Origin: Plotosus lineatus
Lineage: Eukaryota; Chordata; Actinopteri; Siluriformes; Plotosidae
Reading direction: 5' to 3'
Length of the DNA stretch: 64,000 nt
NCBI GenBank assembly: GCA_024760905.1
Contig: CM045733.1
Location: 34,835,501-34,899,500, forward strand
Each line of letters begins with the position of its first letter. Position 1 is the stretch's first letter. Below, piece by piece: positions 1 through 12,507 of the stretch. The notes below the pieces were generated by a model. It ran no database searches, was not told the DNA's origin, and saw only the letters and a list, made by a program, of their open reading frames with translations. The translations under genes were made by a program, and so were the position numbers.

Positions 1-260
1 TACTTTCAATCTGTTTCAGCTGTGCTTGTGTTCAGAGTGGCCACAGCATAAAATTTCATACAAATTGCACAAGGTTTATTCCAAAAAAAAAAAAAAAAAA
101 TTACCACATTCCTCTCAGCAGAATAATTAATTAATTCATCCTTACTTTGTCCAGGATATGAGGGCTATTCCAGAAGCACTTGATGTGAGTTGTGAACCTT
201 GGAAGGAATGCCAGTCCTTCACCAGTCAAAAAAATTCACACTCTTATTGACACCCTAATT

Positions 261-265
<5 letters not shown>
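1..265. other. Intergenic sequence, no gene recognised
   Basis: AT-rich single-copy-looking sequence with an 18-base A tract at about 83-100. No coding or repeat family recognised. Confidence 0.5.

Positions 266-330
<65 letters not shown>
266..330. repeat. (CT)n microsatellite
   Basis: Pure CT dinucleotide run of about 65 bases. The open frame across it (Leu-Ser repeats) is an artefact of the repeat. Confidence 0.97.
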
Positions 331-334
<4 letters not shown>

Positions 335-417
335 CCAACAAACTACTGTATTAAGATGCTTCTTTTGGAAATTTAGCTGTCATGAAAATATAACTTTAAC
401 ACTTTAAGACTTTATGG

Positions 418-1033
418 CCTCCACTCTTCTGAGAAGGATCTCTTTGTGTCCATTCAGATCAGAAGAGAGTTGGGGAAGTCTAGCACTGTTGGATGAAAAG
501 GCCTGGCTTGCGATCTGCATGACAATTCATCCCAAAGGTGTTTAATGGGCTTGAAGTCAGAGTTCTTTATAGGCCACTGTGCAGGAATTCTGTCATACAT
601 ATCTTATATAACCATGTCATGCAAAGGGATTTCCCCAAAATTTTGCAACAAAGTCATATGTCTGAAATCAAGGCAATTGTCTAAATGTATGCTGTAGCAT
701 TAACATTCCCTTCACTGGAATTAGGGGGCCCCAACCTTAAAAAATAGCCCCCGACCAATAGTGCTCCTCAACTGAACCCTACTGTTGGCACTGTGCATTC
801 TGATAAGTGGCATTCTACTGGCAATTTTCCAACCCAGAATCCTGTGTTAGACCTCCAAGATAATGAAGCATGATTTATCTCTCCAGGGAACATGTTTCCA
901 TTGCTCTAGAATCCTGGGGAGGCATGCTTTACACCACTCCAACCAATGCTTAGCATTGTACAGAATGATCTAAAGCATGTGTGCTGTTCTGCTCAGCCAT
1001 GTAACGCCAGTTTAAATAGTTCTTGTGCTGATG
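418..1033 (-). mobile_element. Tc1-like transposon remnant (DDE part)
   Basis: Decayed Tc1/mariner copy on the minus strand with no open frame left. On the plus strand it reads like the reverse complement of the catalytic half of a widespread fish Tc1 transposase: text equivalent to the 'aspartate-leucine-asparagine-proline-isoleucine' region near 530-560, then the stretch with cattaacattcccttcactgg near 700-720 and the cysteine/glycine-rich central part. It stops abruptly near 1033, exactly where a second Tc1-like element begins, so that element may have landed in it, but no continuation is visible on the far side. The family call is from remembered Tc1 consensus text, not from an alignment. 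Confidence 0.7.
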
Positions 1034-1035
1034 TA

Positions 1036-2315
1036 TAATGCCTTGCAAAAGTATTCACCCCCTTGGCTTTTTACCAATTTCCTTACATTACAACTTGTAA
1101 TTCTTCTTTTAATCTGAATTTCATGGCTCTGCACAAAATCATCTAAGTTGATGAAGTTAAATGAGAAATAAATCAAATTGAATAAAAAAAAAATGGCCTG
1201 TGCATATGTATTCACCCAATTTTGCTATGACATCATTCAAAAGTTGTGGTGCAACCAGTTACCTTCAGAAGTAATTAGTATATGAATAATAATAATAATA
1301 ACATAATTAGTGAAATAAAGTCCACCTGTGTGAAATCTAAGTGTCACATGATCTGTCAGTATAAACACACTATTTCCGAGGCCCCAGAGACTGCAACACC
1401 ACTAAGCAAGAGGCATCACACCATGCAGACCAAGGAGCGCTCTAATCAAGTCATGGACAGTTATTGAGAAATACAAGTCAGGGTTGGGTCATAAAATTTT
1501 TTTTAAATATTTGATGATCCCATGGAGCACCATCAAATCCATATCTTCAAATGGAAAGAATATGGTACAACAACATTTTTACCAAGGGCGGGCGGACCAC
1601 CAAAACTCACAGACCAGACAAGGAGGACATTAGTCAAAGAGGCAGTACAGAGACCAAAGTTAACCCTGAAGGAGCTACATCAGTACACTACAGCAGACAC
1701 TGGCGTATCTGTGCATGGGACCACAATAAGCTGTACACTCCACAGAACTGGGCTTTATGAAAAAATGCTCAGGAAAAAATTTACTCAAAGTAAAAAAATA
1801 AATAAATAAATAAAACCAAAGGCATGTTTTGAGTTTGCCAAAAGGCATGTGGGCAACTCCCCTAATGTTTGGAGGAAGGTACTTTTGTCAGATGAGACTA
1901 AATTTTAACTTTTAGGCCAGCAAGGAAAATGCTGTCTGGCACAAACACAACATATTCCATCATTCCAAGAACCCTATCCCCATAGTGAAATGTGATGGTG
2001 GCAACATCATGCTGTGAGGATGTTTTTTGAGCAGCAAGGACTGGGAAACTGATTTGAGTCGAGGGAACAATTGATATTTATACCCATTTATACTAAATAC
2101 AGCGATATTTTTGAGCAAAACCTGTTTCAGTCTTCCTGCAATTTGAGAATGGGACAGAGGTTCACCTTCCAGTAGGACAATGACCCAAACCATACTGCTG
2201 AAGCAACATCCGAGTTTTTTTAAGGGAAATATTTAAATGTGTTGAAATGGCCAAGTCAAAGCCCAGACCGCCATCTGAGGTCAAAATCAAAATGATTGGA
2301 ACACCTTAAGTCAAT
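1036..2315 (+). mobile_element. Tc1-like transposon remnant (second family)
   Basis: A second, different Tc1-like family on the plus strand. The left end has the typical 'cttgcaaaagtattcacccc' text. A helix-turn-helix part is readable at about 1410-1780 (residues such as GPPKLT and RPKLTLKEL) and the first catalytic aspartate as SDETKF near 1890. The second catalytic region near 2175 keeps DNDP but the codon before it is a stop. Frameshifts and stops occur throughout, so no protein can be made. The third acidic region near 2260 diverges and no right terminal repeat is found, so the element is also broken at its 3' end. Confidence 0.8.
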
Positions 2316-2437
2316 AATCATGAGTTGTAAACACATATATTTGGCTATTTGTAGATATTAACATCTCAACAGATTAGTATTACAGAAATGAAACAGTTAT
2401 GAACATGGAAATGTATAATACAATCGGTTTTTATCAC
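2316..2437. other. Spacer, nothing recognised
   Basis: AT-rich sequence between the Tc1 remnant and the SINE insertion. Confidence 0.4.
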
Positions 2438-2793
2438 AAATGATTAAATATTGATTACCGGTGTGTTGACACACTTCTGGCATCACTGGCCCTTACATGT
2501 ATCCACTCTCTCTTAGCGAGGGCAGAATCCCTCCTGGACAGCTCACCAGCCATCACAGGGCAGAAACACGCTGACGGCTATGCAGTCTACTCTTGAAGAA
2601 AGTCAGCAGTAGTTCCTTTATATGAACGTCTCACCATAGACAGTGAGAGACATGGCCGGCCTTTGATAACCCAGTTTGCTGCACTGGGGTGACAGTAACA
2701 ACCGGTGGAAAGTTGGGCTTGAAACCCCAACCTTAGGATCGGTGATCCAGCACCTTTACCACAAGGCCACCACTGCCCTAAATGACTAAATAT
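2438..2793 (-). mobile_element. SINE-B copy, SINE-A-tailed form, with target duplication
   Basis: Minus-strand SINE. The tRNA-like head lies at the right (2700-2779, gggcagtggtgg... in reverse) and the body includes the marker text 'gcagaaacacgctgacggct' in plus orientation at about 2560. The 3' part is the SINE-A type (cctggacagctcaccagccatc near 2535). It is flanked by a 14-base target duplication, AAATGATTAAATAT at 2438-2451 and AAATGACTAAATAT at 2780-2793, with one mismatch, so the insert proper is 2452-2779. Confidence 0.85.
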
Positions 2794-3603
2794 GACACTC
2801 ACGTACAATAATCATCTCAAGTGAACTTATGTTGTCCCTGTCATGCTCTTTCTTTAAGGTTTCGTCTTCAAATCTGACTATTCTGAACATCTGGGCTGGT
2901 TTAAGAGCAGAGGTGTTAGTAAAGTCCCATTTGTCTCTGCATTGCTTGCACATTGCTGGAATAATAACAAACCTTTAGACTAGTTCTTCATTTACAACAC
3001 CACAGAGAATACTTTTTCTCCACTTATCAGCCAATTCCTCAATTCACTCAAAGCCCAGAGACCACCATTCACACAGCACAAAATGATATATGCTGACAGA
3101 TTATGAAGTGTGTGGTGGTAGTGGTGGTATGCTTACATTGGTGCTACTTACATAACCTTTCAAAGGTGTGTTTTAATGAACCTTCAGTGAGGTGAAGTCT
3201 AAAAGCTGGCTAAGATTGAAGTTATAAGGGCAGTGTCTATGGTAACCCCATAACTGCAGGTCACATCTGGTCATTAGTGGTGCAAGTAGCTATGTCTAGT
3301 AAAATAATTTTTCTTTTTTTTAAATAATTGTTTATTTTTTGCAGCCAGCATCTGCATTGAAGCAGAATGGAATTATCTCTTAATTATATGGTGTGAGGAG
3401 GAAAAGGGTTTAGTTAAACAGTTTTCAGACTGGCGTTATAAAAAATGTCAGAGAGCCTCATTATCTTCGCTGTGATGAAAAAACACCTGCTGTCAATCTC
3501 ATGCAGCATAGGTCTTTAAATTTCAATGGTTTACACATAAGTGAAGATGTTTCTATGGGAACCCTAAAATAACTGGGAAAATCTTGTCATGCTCCCACTG
3601 ATG
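2794..3603. other. Intergenic sequence, nothing recognised
   Basis: No gene or known repeat family recognised in this stretch on either strand. Confidence 0.4.
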
Positions 3604-3637
<34 letters not shown>

Positions 3638-3638
3638 C
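3604..3638. repeat. (CAA)n microsatellite
   Basis: About 12 tandem CAA units. Confidence 0.95.
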
Positions 3639-3734
3639 GCAAATGAGTGGGGGATAATGTACATGTTGTAAATGTAAAACAAATAAAATAAAATAACTGA
3701 TCAAAAGAATGTTGTCAATATAATCTTAAGAAAT

Positions 3735-3958
3735 TTATTCATACTGATTTGCTGAACTGCTTCACCCTACATGGGGTGTGGTGAATCTGGAGCAATTAGC
3801 CTATCATTGTGAGTCTTTGGTGTGTGAGAGGAAACCAGAGTGCCTAGAAGAAACCCATACAAACTCCACAGAAACAACCTCACTGATCCCAGGACTCAAA
3901 CCCAGAACCTTCTTTCTGTGAGAGGGATGTGCTAGCCACTACGCCACCGTGCCAACCC
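3735..3958 (-). mobile_element. SINE-A fragment
   Basis: Reverse-orientation copy of the fish tRNA-derived SINE whose head reads (in sense) as a 'gtggcgtagtggctagcaca' type promoter and 'gggttt gagtcc' B-box. On the plus strand the B-box region is 'ctcaaacccagaacc' at about 3896. The middle is shortened compared with the copy at 18.3 kb. Confidence 0.75.
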
Positions 3959-4739
3959 CTTTTAAACCAATGGACCGTAAACTTAGCTGAGGCAGATTTG
4001 TTTATTCTTTCAGTTTGTCTAGAGAGATTATTTGTCAGCTGGAGCACCAAGCTTAAGTTAACATACTTTAAATAATACTAATAAATATAATCTGATTTAC
4101 TGTATGTTTTATATGCATATGTACTTGGAACATAATCTGTAGGTGTAAATTTATTATTTTCATATGAGGCTTATTGTGAAGTCAGAATTTGAGTTCAATA
4201 TCAGAAATCATTTTTAAAGTACAAACACTGTTTATGATGCTGTAATTAAGGTGGCATGGATTGGTAGTCAAATGAAAAAATGCTTTATCGTTTAACCCAA
4301 TTGAAAAATATAACTCAAGTATGTGTCATGCATTTTGACAATATTGACTTTATAAACAAAATATTATCTGACTTTTTTCCCTTAGGAATTTTGAGCCTTC
4401 TCAGCCCCGAGAGCTACAAAAGAGTGTTTCACTTTTTGCCCCTGAGTTGAAATTCACTATTAACTCACTTTGGCTGATGTTTGTATTTGTGTATGGTGTG
4501 AGTGTATACATTTTTACTATATTTCTGCAGTCTGTGTGTCCATGATGCACACAGTCCAAGAGGATTGTGCATGATTCTGCAATTCAGAAACACTTTCATT
4601 TGTATGTTTGGCTACTGTAATCACTGCAGCCCTCAAACTCATTATCTACACCCTTTCTCTTAACTTTTCAAAAATGATAAGTGTCTATGTGTGAAATAAA
4701 ATTTTATGTACATTTTTATGTTATTAGGTTAGTTCTTCC
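3959..4739. other. Intergenic AT-rich sequence, nothing recognised
   Basis: No coding or repeat signature recognised. Confidence 0.4.
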
Positions 4740-5080
4740 CCCTCTTTCTTTTGCCAAAAGAGCTTAATGATGGCTACTAATCTGCATTGTGTAGCTTTGA
4801 TGCGGTGCAAAGAGAGATAAAACAATCTAAGCTACTTAGACATCAGAGATTTTCCTCATCCCCCCTTCTTTTTTCCCTCGTCATAGTCTTGACTAACCAG
4901 TTCTTCTGTCTCCTTGGATTTGCAGATAAGACAACAGAAACTCTAAATGGCTTTAAAACTTAAAGTGCCGCTAGATTAACGCTCCTGTTAAATGACCCCC
5001 ATCGATATGGGTCATCACAACCCTTTCTGGCACTGATAATCCCGTGCTATCTGTCTGTTTGTATATTTCCCTCAAACAAA
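4740..5080. other. Possible conserved non-coding block
   Basis: Less AT-biased, low-repeat sequence. It contains a 24-base near-palindrome at about 4996-5019 with outer half-sites TGACCC and GGGTCA around CATCGATATG. About 47 bases at 4807-4853 recur in inverted orientation at 11717-11767. Calling it conserved or regulatory is inference from texture alone. Confidence 0.3.

Positions 5081-6406
<1,326 letters not shown>

Positions 6407-6470
<64 letters not shown>
6407..6470. repeat. (CA)n microsatellite
   Basis: About 32 uninterrupted CA units. Confidence 0.97.
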
Positions 6471-6472
<2 letters not shown>

Positions 6473-6599
6473 AATGTAAAGTCATTATAAACATTTCTAC
6501 CTTGTTTTAAAGTTTCTACAACTTTTTAGTCTAAAAATGTAACCCATTCTTATATTAACATTCCACCCTCTGCTTTTACAGCACAGTTTTCTAAAGTCA

Positions 6600-7085
6600 T
6601 ATTCAACAGGTTAAATGAGGGAAAGCTATAAATGTTTTACTTTGAAAAGGGGAAAAATGGAGAAACAAAGCATGGTAAAAATACCAAGAGGATTCGTTTA
6701 AACTTATGGGCTGGAAAAGAAAATGTTTAGAGAATGAAGAAAGGCATTTAGCAGCCCAAGCAGCCCTGTGTTTACAGCTGCTTATAGCCCTTAATGTGCT
6801 TACAGCAGCTGCAGGGCCATGAGCATGTCCCTCACAAGCCTCGGCTGGCCATGGCACCTCATGCTGAAGCCAGGTTGTACTCACAAGATGTGATGCATTA
6901 TGTTACTCTTAGATTCATTTTCAGATATGCAGACCTTGGATTTGGCTGATATTAGGAGGGGGTTAATACAGAGGCAATTCAATTAATTAATATTTCCATC
7001 GAGAAGTTTATTTTCTTTCAATAATGGCTGATATGTGTTGGCGAGCGCATTAAATATTCACTGCATTGAAGTTTACTAAACAAAG
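6600..7085. other. Possible conserved non-coding block
   Basis: Non-repetitive sequence with a homeodomain-like AT core (aattcaattaattaatattt at about 6977-6996) followed by ttccatcgagaagtttattt and a CpG-containing end (ggcgagcgcattaa). No open frame with coding texture. The idea that this is an enhancer-like conserved element is inference from composition. Confidence 0.3.
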
Positions 7086-7095
7086 GAGCTCAGCG

Positions 7096-7099
<4 letters not shown>

Positions 7100-7156
<57 letters not shown>

Positions 7157-7232
7157 TGTGTGTGTGTGTCTGTGTGTGTGTGTGTGTGTGTGGGTGTGTG
7201 TGTGTGTGTGCATGTGCGTGCGCACGTGTGTG
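7100..7232. repeat. (TG)n microsatellite, imperfect
   Basis: About 130 bases of TG with single GG and TC interruptions, degrading at the right into TGCGTGCGCACGTG. Confidence 0.97.
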
Positions 7233-7829
7233 CTCTTCTGTTTTAAAATACATCCAAATTAGATTTAGTTCACATTTTGGCCTCTACTGATATTAAACTG
7301 AGCCAAATGTATTATAACCCAAATTTGATTGTATCACCCTAACACAGCAGTTACTAAGGCAGCACTCCTATAACTGCCAGCCTCTTCTGTATAATGCCCC
7401 TGAACCTAACACAGACTCCACTGTGATTGATGAGGTAGGGGTAACTGTAGAAAAGAATTGTGAATTAGCCACTGACATTTCCTTTTGCCTTCTGTTCTAA
7501 ATACCCAGCACTAAACGCACCCAGAAACATAAACAGAAAATCACGCATGGTTAAACCTAGATGTCAGGTTTAAGATTCTTTACCCACTCAGTGATTTTTT
7601 TTAAGTAGCGAAAGATCACATGTAAGCATATGATAATGGGATCTTTAATTTAGCTCCTTTATGAAGCAAATCAAATGTAAAGGAAAATAAGCAACTTCAT
7701 AAAACCTAATTTTAAAAATGTTGAAGAATGGTCCTTAATATGTTTTTTCTTATACTGTTTTTGTATGTTTAAGGCTCACGGTAACAACTTGCATACCATA
7801 GCAAGGGAACAGGCACTTTTTTTAAAGGA
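7233..7829. other. Intergenic sequence, nothing recognised
   Basis: No gene or repeat family recognised. Confidence 0.4.
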
Positions 7830-8202
7830 TTTTAAAGAATATTTAACAACTTATTTTTCCTTTCATCTGCCTCCATCTTCATGGAAGTTATATTCATGAT
7901 TTGCATGTTTGATTTGGCAGAGGTTTTTACATCGGATGGCCTTCCTGACACAACCCTTTAGCAAGGGGCAGAAACACACTGACGGCTATGCAGCTACTCT
8001 TCACATAAGTCAGTCAAAAGTGCTTCTTTTACATGCCTCTCACCATAGACAGTGAGAGACATGGCCAGCCTTTGATAACCCAGGCACTGGGGGGAAAGTG
8101 ACAATCTTATGGAGAGTGGGACTTGAACTCCCAACCCTAGGATCATCGATCCAGCACCTTTTACCACCAGGCCACCACTGCCCTTTTAAAGAATATTTAA
8201 CA
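7830..8202 (-). mobile_element. SINE-B copy, RTE-tailed form, with 19-bp target duplication
   Basis: Minus-strand SINE flanked by a perfect 19-base duplication, TTTTAAAGAATATTTAACA, at 7830-7848 and 8184-8202. The head (8100-8183) carries the tRNA-like promoter in reverse, with a B-box as 'gacttgaactccc'. The body has 'gcagaaacacactgacggct' near 7970, then the segment shared with the 5' end of the local RTE LINE (cggatggccttcctgaca, 7932-7949). The 3' end includes 'atctgcctccatctt', which matches the RTE 3' region. Confidence 0.92.
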
Positions 8203-8539
8203 TCGGTAGATATTTGACTTCTGACATTTTGCTTCATGTGGGGGATTGCGTGGCTTGATGCAGGTTTGCACTTTTGTAATGCATGCTGTAAAGTGTTAAG
8301 TATTTAAATGTTGTCAGTATAAAAAAATGCTCTATTTTAATGTATTTTTCCCTTAGGGAGCTCCCACTAAATCTTTTTTTTTTTTCAATAAAAATACAAC
8401 TGTGTTAATTTTAAATCCACCTGTATGCTTGTACAATCAATGCCTATATGGTTGGAAAGTCTCACAGCTAAAATAGCAGACCAGATCAGTCCTGCTGTTA
8501 TGAAGTCCAGGAAATGCCTGTGGAGGGCTGTGAAAGACA
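8203..8539. other. Spacer, nothing recognised
   Basis: AT-rich sequence; its right end may be the decayed terminus of the Tc1 copy that follows. Confidence 0.35.
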
Positions 8540-9064
8540 TTGTGAGTAAGTGAAAAATATGGCACAACTCAATCACTGTTAAGATCACGCCAGTGAGTGC
8601 TTGGATAAAAGGGTAGCTGTAGGAGAAGTGTCCAAGAGGCCAGCTTGACCATGAAAGGATTACAGAGCTCACTGGCTGAAATAGGAGAACATGTGCAGAT
8701 TTCAACATTGCCATCAGCTCCTCACAATTCAGGCTTCTATGGGAGAATGTCCAAAAGGAAACTCCTTCTGAAAATGGCTACAAGAAAGGCAGACCCATAG
8801 TACAATATATGCAATGTAATAAAAATAAAACCAGACCAACTACAGCCCAACAATTAGGTAACACCATTCCTATTATTAAGTATGCTGGTGGTACCATCAT
8901 GCACTGGGGCTTTTTTAACAGCAGGGTGAATAGCAGAGCTTGGCATCAAAAGTTGCATGGTTGGGGACAAATACAAGCAAGTCATTGGGGACAACCTGTT
9001 GCAGTCAGCCAGCAATCTGGGTGACAAGCAAGAAAAATGTTTTAACCGCAATAATGAGACAAAG

Positions 9065-9102
<38 letters not shown>

Positions 9103-9240
9103 AAAAAAAAAGAATTGATTCATACATTGCTTAAGAACTATGTTTTCCCAACATAAGTCTAACTAAAAAATCTGTGGCATGACCTGAAAACTGTTGTTCT
9201 CAAACATTCTTTGTTTAATTTGGAAGAGTTAGAGAAAGGC
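8540..9240 (+). mobile_element. Tc1-like transposon remnant
   Basis: Plus-strand remnant of a Tc1-like transposase gene. Readable pieces are a helix-turn-helix part near 8690-8790 (reading LLTILGFYGRMSKRK), the central AGGTIMHWG motif near 8885-8912, and the carboxyl-terminal text around 9195-9230. The catalytic DDE residues cannot all be followed because of frameshifts, and a (GA)n run at 9068-9098 has expanded inside the gene. Non-functional. Confidence 0.7.
9068..9098. repeat. (GA)n microsatellite
   Basis: About 15 GA units within the Tc1 remnant. Confidence 0.95.
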
Positions 9241-9858
9241 AGCATGGTAGTATAGTGATTATTGGGGTTTCAAAAAAAATGCTTAGGACATCTAATCATA
9301 AAATTAGATGATCTCATAATAATAAAATAAGATTTATTCCATTTATTTCTTTAGAGAGTTATATCAAAAGGAGAAGACAATGTTCCAGGCTAATATATCA
9401 AATTTGATGTTGCAATACAGAAAACTAGAGTATGTGAGAGAACGAAAGCAAATGAGAAAGAGAAATAATCACAAGGGTGAATAATTTAACAAGTAAGTGG
9501 AGAAATTCTAAAACTACAGCGTGAGCATATGTTTCTCGCCGCTTGTTTAACCCATTTTTATTTTTATTGATGTTATTCATGTATTTACTTTGACAAATGG
9601 GGACCATGAGCTGTGGCCAGAGAACTCAAGCAGAACTAAATGAGTGACCAGAAGAGGCTAATGTTGTGTATAGGATAAACAAGAATGAAAGTCGAAACAG
9701 GAGAGAAAACAGATGTCACTGGCCTGGCCAGGGTTAAGAGAGCTCAAGCTCATTAACAGTTGGGTAAATCTATTCTTCTGTGGGCTGAAGGAAATGGGAA
9801 AAGGGTTTTAAATCAGTTGTATGTCTTGTTTAGCTGCATGTGGCTGTCGATGGGAAAC
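9241..9858. other. Intergenic sequence, nothing recognised
   Basis: No gene or repeat family recognised. Confidence 0.4.
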
Positions 9859-11026
9859 ACCACTAACACGTCCTTCTTCTTCTTCTTCTTTTTTTCCTTT
9901 CAGCTGTTCCCTTCAGGGTCGTCACAGCAAATCATCTGCCTCCATCTCACCCTGTCCTCTGCATCTTCTTCTCTTACTCCAACATCCTTCATGTCTTCCT
10001 TCACCACACCCATAAATGTCTTCTTTGGTCTTCCTCTAGGCCTTCAGCCTGGTAGTTCCAACCTCAGCATCCCACTACCAACATATTTACTATCCCTCCT
10101 CTGTACATGTCCAAACCATCTCAATCTAGCCTCTCTGACTTTGTCTCCAAAACATCTTTCATGTGTTGTCCCTCTGATGTACTCATTTCTGATTCTATTC
10201 ATCCTCATTACTCCCAGAGAGAACCTCAACATTTTCATCTCTGCTACCTCCAGCTCTGTCTCCTGTGTTTTCCTCAGGGCCTCTGTTTCTAAATCATACA
10301 ACATCGCTGGCCTCATCACCGTCTTGTACACTTTTTCTTTCATTCTTGCTGACACTCTCCTATCACACATCACACCGGACACTTTTCTCCAACCATTTCA
10401 ACCTGCCTGCAAACGTTTCTTCACCTCTTTTCCACACTCTCCATTGCTCTGGATTGTTGAGCCTATGTACTTAAAATCCTCCACCTTCCTTATCTCTGCT
10501 CCCTCTAACCTCATCGTTCCTTTTGGCTCTTGGGTCCTTTTCATTCATACACATGTATTCTGACTTACTGGGGCTAATCTTCATTCCTCTCCTTTTCAGG
10601 GCATACCTCCACCTCCCTAGATTTTCCTGCACTTGTTCTCTGCTCTCACTACAGATCACAATGTCATCTGCAAACATCATAGTCCATGGAGATTCTTGTC
10701 TAACCTCGTCTGTCAGCCTGTCCATCACCATAGCAAACAAGAAGGGGCTCAGAGCTGATCCTTGGTGCAATCCCACCTCCACCTTGAATTCTTCAGTCAT
10801 GCCAACAGCACACCTCACCACTGTCTTACTGCCTCTCCAGACTTCCTCATGCAACACCACAGTTCCTCTCTCGGCACCCTGTCATATGCTTTCTCCAGAT
10901 CCACAAAGGCACAACGCAGCTCCCTCTGACCTTCTCTGTACTTTTCTATTAACATCCTCAAAGCACACACCGCATCTACGGTGCTCTTTCTTGGCATGAA
11001 ATTACTTGGCATGAAACCACTAACAC
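9859..11026 (-). mobile_element. RTE-type LINE, 5'-truncated, with target duplication
   Basis: Minus-strand non-LTR retrotransposon. Its 3' end (9870-9930) shows the (GAA)n tail and the family end 'gccgaaaggaa'-like motif, and it runs into reverse transcriptase up to about 11015. An 11-base duplication ACCACTAACAC flanks it at 9859-9869 and 11016-11026, although its first bases could be LINE-derived. A short duplication of 'ttggcatgaaa' sits at the 5' junction. This is a normal LINE truncation made during target-primed reverse transcription. Confidence 0.88.
10040..11015 (-). pseudogene. RTE reverse transcriptase fragment (broken)
   Basis: Three overlapping minus-strand frames together cover most of a reverse transcriptase domain plus the carboxyl-terminal region. 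In order they show FMPRKSTVDAV and LEKAYDRVPREELW (10815-11010), then GLHQGSALSPFLF and the catalytic block MMFADDIVICS (10471-10770), then KVYKTVMRPAMLY and RLRWFGHVQRR (10044-10370). Frame changes occur near 10815-10860 and 10380-10470. The FADD box keeps both catalytic aspartates. RTE-clade assignment rests on these carboxyl-terminal motifs. The plus-strand frame of 267 codons at 9760-10563 is its antisense shadow. Confidence 0.85.
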
Positions 11027-11284
11027 ACTCCGTTTCACTTGCCCTCACCCAAAAGTAGTTCACACACAGCCAGTAGTCATGAGCATGCATACACACAGTG
11101 GCACATACTAAAAATTCATAGATTTAAAATGGTGATATCTTTTTTAATTTTGCCAAACTAAATAACTCCAGAAGGTCTTATAGTCGCTTTCTGGTAACAA
11201 TTTCCTGTATTTATAACCATATACCGTATGTGTATACATTTTTTTCTTTCTTTGTGGAATACTAATGATTCAGTTCAAGATAAA

Positions 11285-11472
11285 TAACCTTTGGTGGCTT
11301 AGTAGATAAGGCAATGGTTGCTGATCAGATAAAGTCAGTGGTTCAATCCCCACTATCACCACTGTTGGGCCCTTGAACAAGGCTCTTAACCATTAATTGC
11401 TCAGTTGTAAAAAATAATAATAATTGTAAGTCGCACTGGATAAGAGTGTGTGCCAATGTAAATGTAAATCAA
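11285..11472 (+). mobile_element. tRNA-derived SINE (SINE-D)
   Basis: The head has a tRNA-type A-box (tggcttagtagataaggcaa) and B-box (ggttcaatcccc), followed by 'cccttgaacaaggctctta' and 'ctggataagagtgtgtgcca' and an AATGTAAAT-type tail. This layout is common in otophysan fish genomes and resembles the catfish 'Mermaid'-type SINE as I remember it; the name is not verified. Confidence 0.8.
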
Positions 11473-11774
11473 TTTATTGATGTTACCTGAAATTAACTCA
11501 TTTCCCAGGATCCAAAACTCAGCTTAAGCTGATCATTCAAATCATGGACCAGCTTTCTGACAATTTGAATAGACTGAACAATAAATGTTTGTCTACACAG
11601 TGATACATAAGTGAACTACCAGGTACGAGAATTTAGCTGTAATTAGGAGAGGTGTTAGCTGCTCAGACCAAGCTGGATTTTCCAACAGGGATCAGACAAA
11701 TATTTGAACAGAACAGGGAAATCTCTGATGTCTAAGTAGCTTAGATCATTCTTTATCTTTCTTTGCAGCACATA
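11473..11774. other. Intergenic sequence with a duplicated motif
   Basis: No gene seen. Bases 11717-11767 match the reverse complement of 4807-4853, with a shared core 'ctctgatgtctaagtagctt'. The match is cut by the Tigger-like insertion that starts at 11775. Confidence 0.5.
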
Positions 11775-12117
11775 CAGTGACACCTCGGTACTCGAACACT
11801 TTAGAGGTCAAACAAATTGGAATTCGACCAAAAATCCAGGATTTTTTTTCTCCCGGAAATTGACCAAAACTCGGGAGTCGAAAACTAAAAGAGTGCGAGA
11901 AAAAAACAAGACCGAGAAGGAGGGGAAATGCCCGCTTTCCGGAAGTCTAGAAGTTGTTGATACTATGTATCACCCTGATAAAGCTAACGCTGTTCTGGGG
12001 ATGTCCGGAAGTTGTTGATACTATGTGTCACCCTGTTAAAGCTGAAGCTAGCACTAAAGCGCTAAAGGAAAGCTAAAGCACTAAAGCTAAGCTAAGTGTT
12101 AGTAGCACTGTGAACAC

Positions 12118-12330
12118 ATTTAACGATGAGGTAATGAGCTACTTCCGAAAGGTTTTGAAAAGAAGGCAGAAACAAGCCATGTTAAAATGTTCTTCAAGAA
12201 AAGAAAGGGACATCCTGAAGAAGAGGCATCCACAAAGCGAGTAGCAAGAGATAAAACACAGTTGGCTGATTCACCTGAAGCTGTTATGGAAGTAAATCCT
12301 CCTCTTCTCTCCCTTTCCAACATTTACATA
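12118..12330 (+). pseudogene. Tigger/pogo transposase C-terminal fragment
   Basis: In the plus frame starting near 12122 the sequence reads an acidic start, then YFRKVLKRRQKQA, a lysine-rich segment KKRKGHPEEEAS after a frame change, and a stop shortly after 12355. This basic 'RRQKQ...LF/KKR' tail is what I expect at the carboxyl end of pogo/Tigger transposases. The catalytic domain is absent from this copy. The assignment depends on the surrounding TA-flanked TIRs as much as on the peptide. Confidence 0.5.
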
Positions 12331-12365
12331 TGCCAACTGCTTACCACTACAAAAGGTTAAAATTC

Positions 12366-12446
12366 TTATCTTTATTGTTCTTATGCTTTAACTGTATTGT
12401 GGTTTTTATTTTAGTTTGTTTTGGTCTGTGTTGTGAGAAACCCTGG

Positions 12447-12507
<61 letters not shown>

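Noticed and set aside
3604..3638. Regular short repeats as a CRISPR-like array
   Set aside because: Pure trinucleotide repeat without spacers; the genome is a vertebrate's.
9760..10563. Plus-strand 267-codon frame
   Set aside because: It is the antisense of the RTE reverse transcriptase on the minus strand, whose motifs (FADD, RLRWFGHVQRR) are clear.
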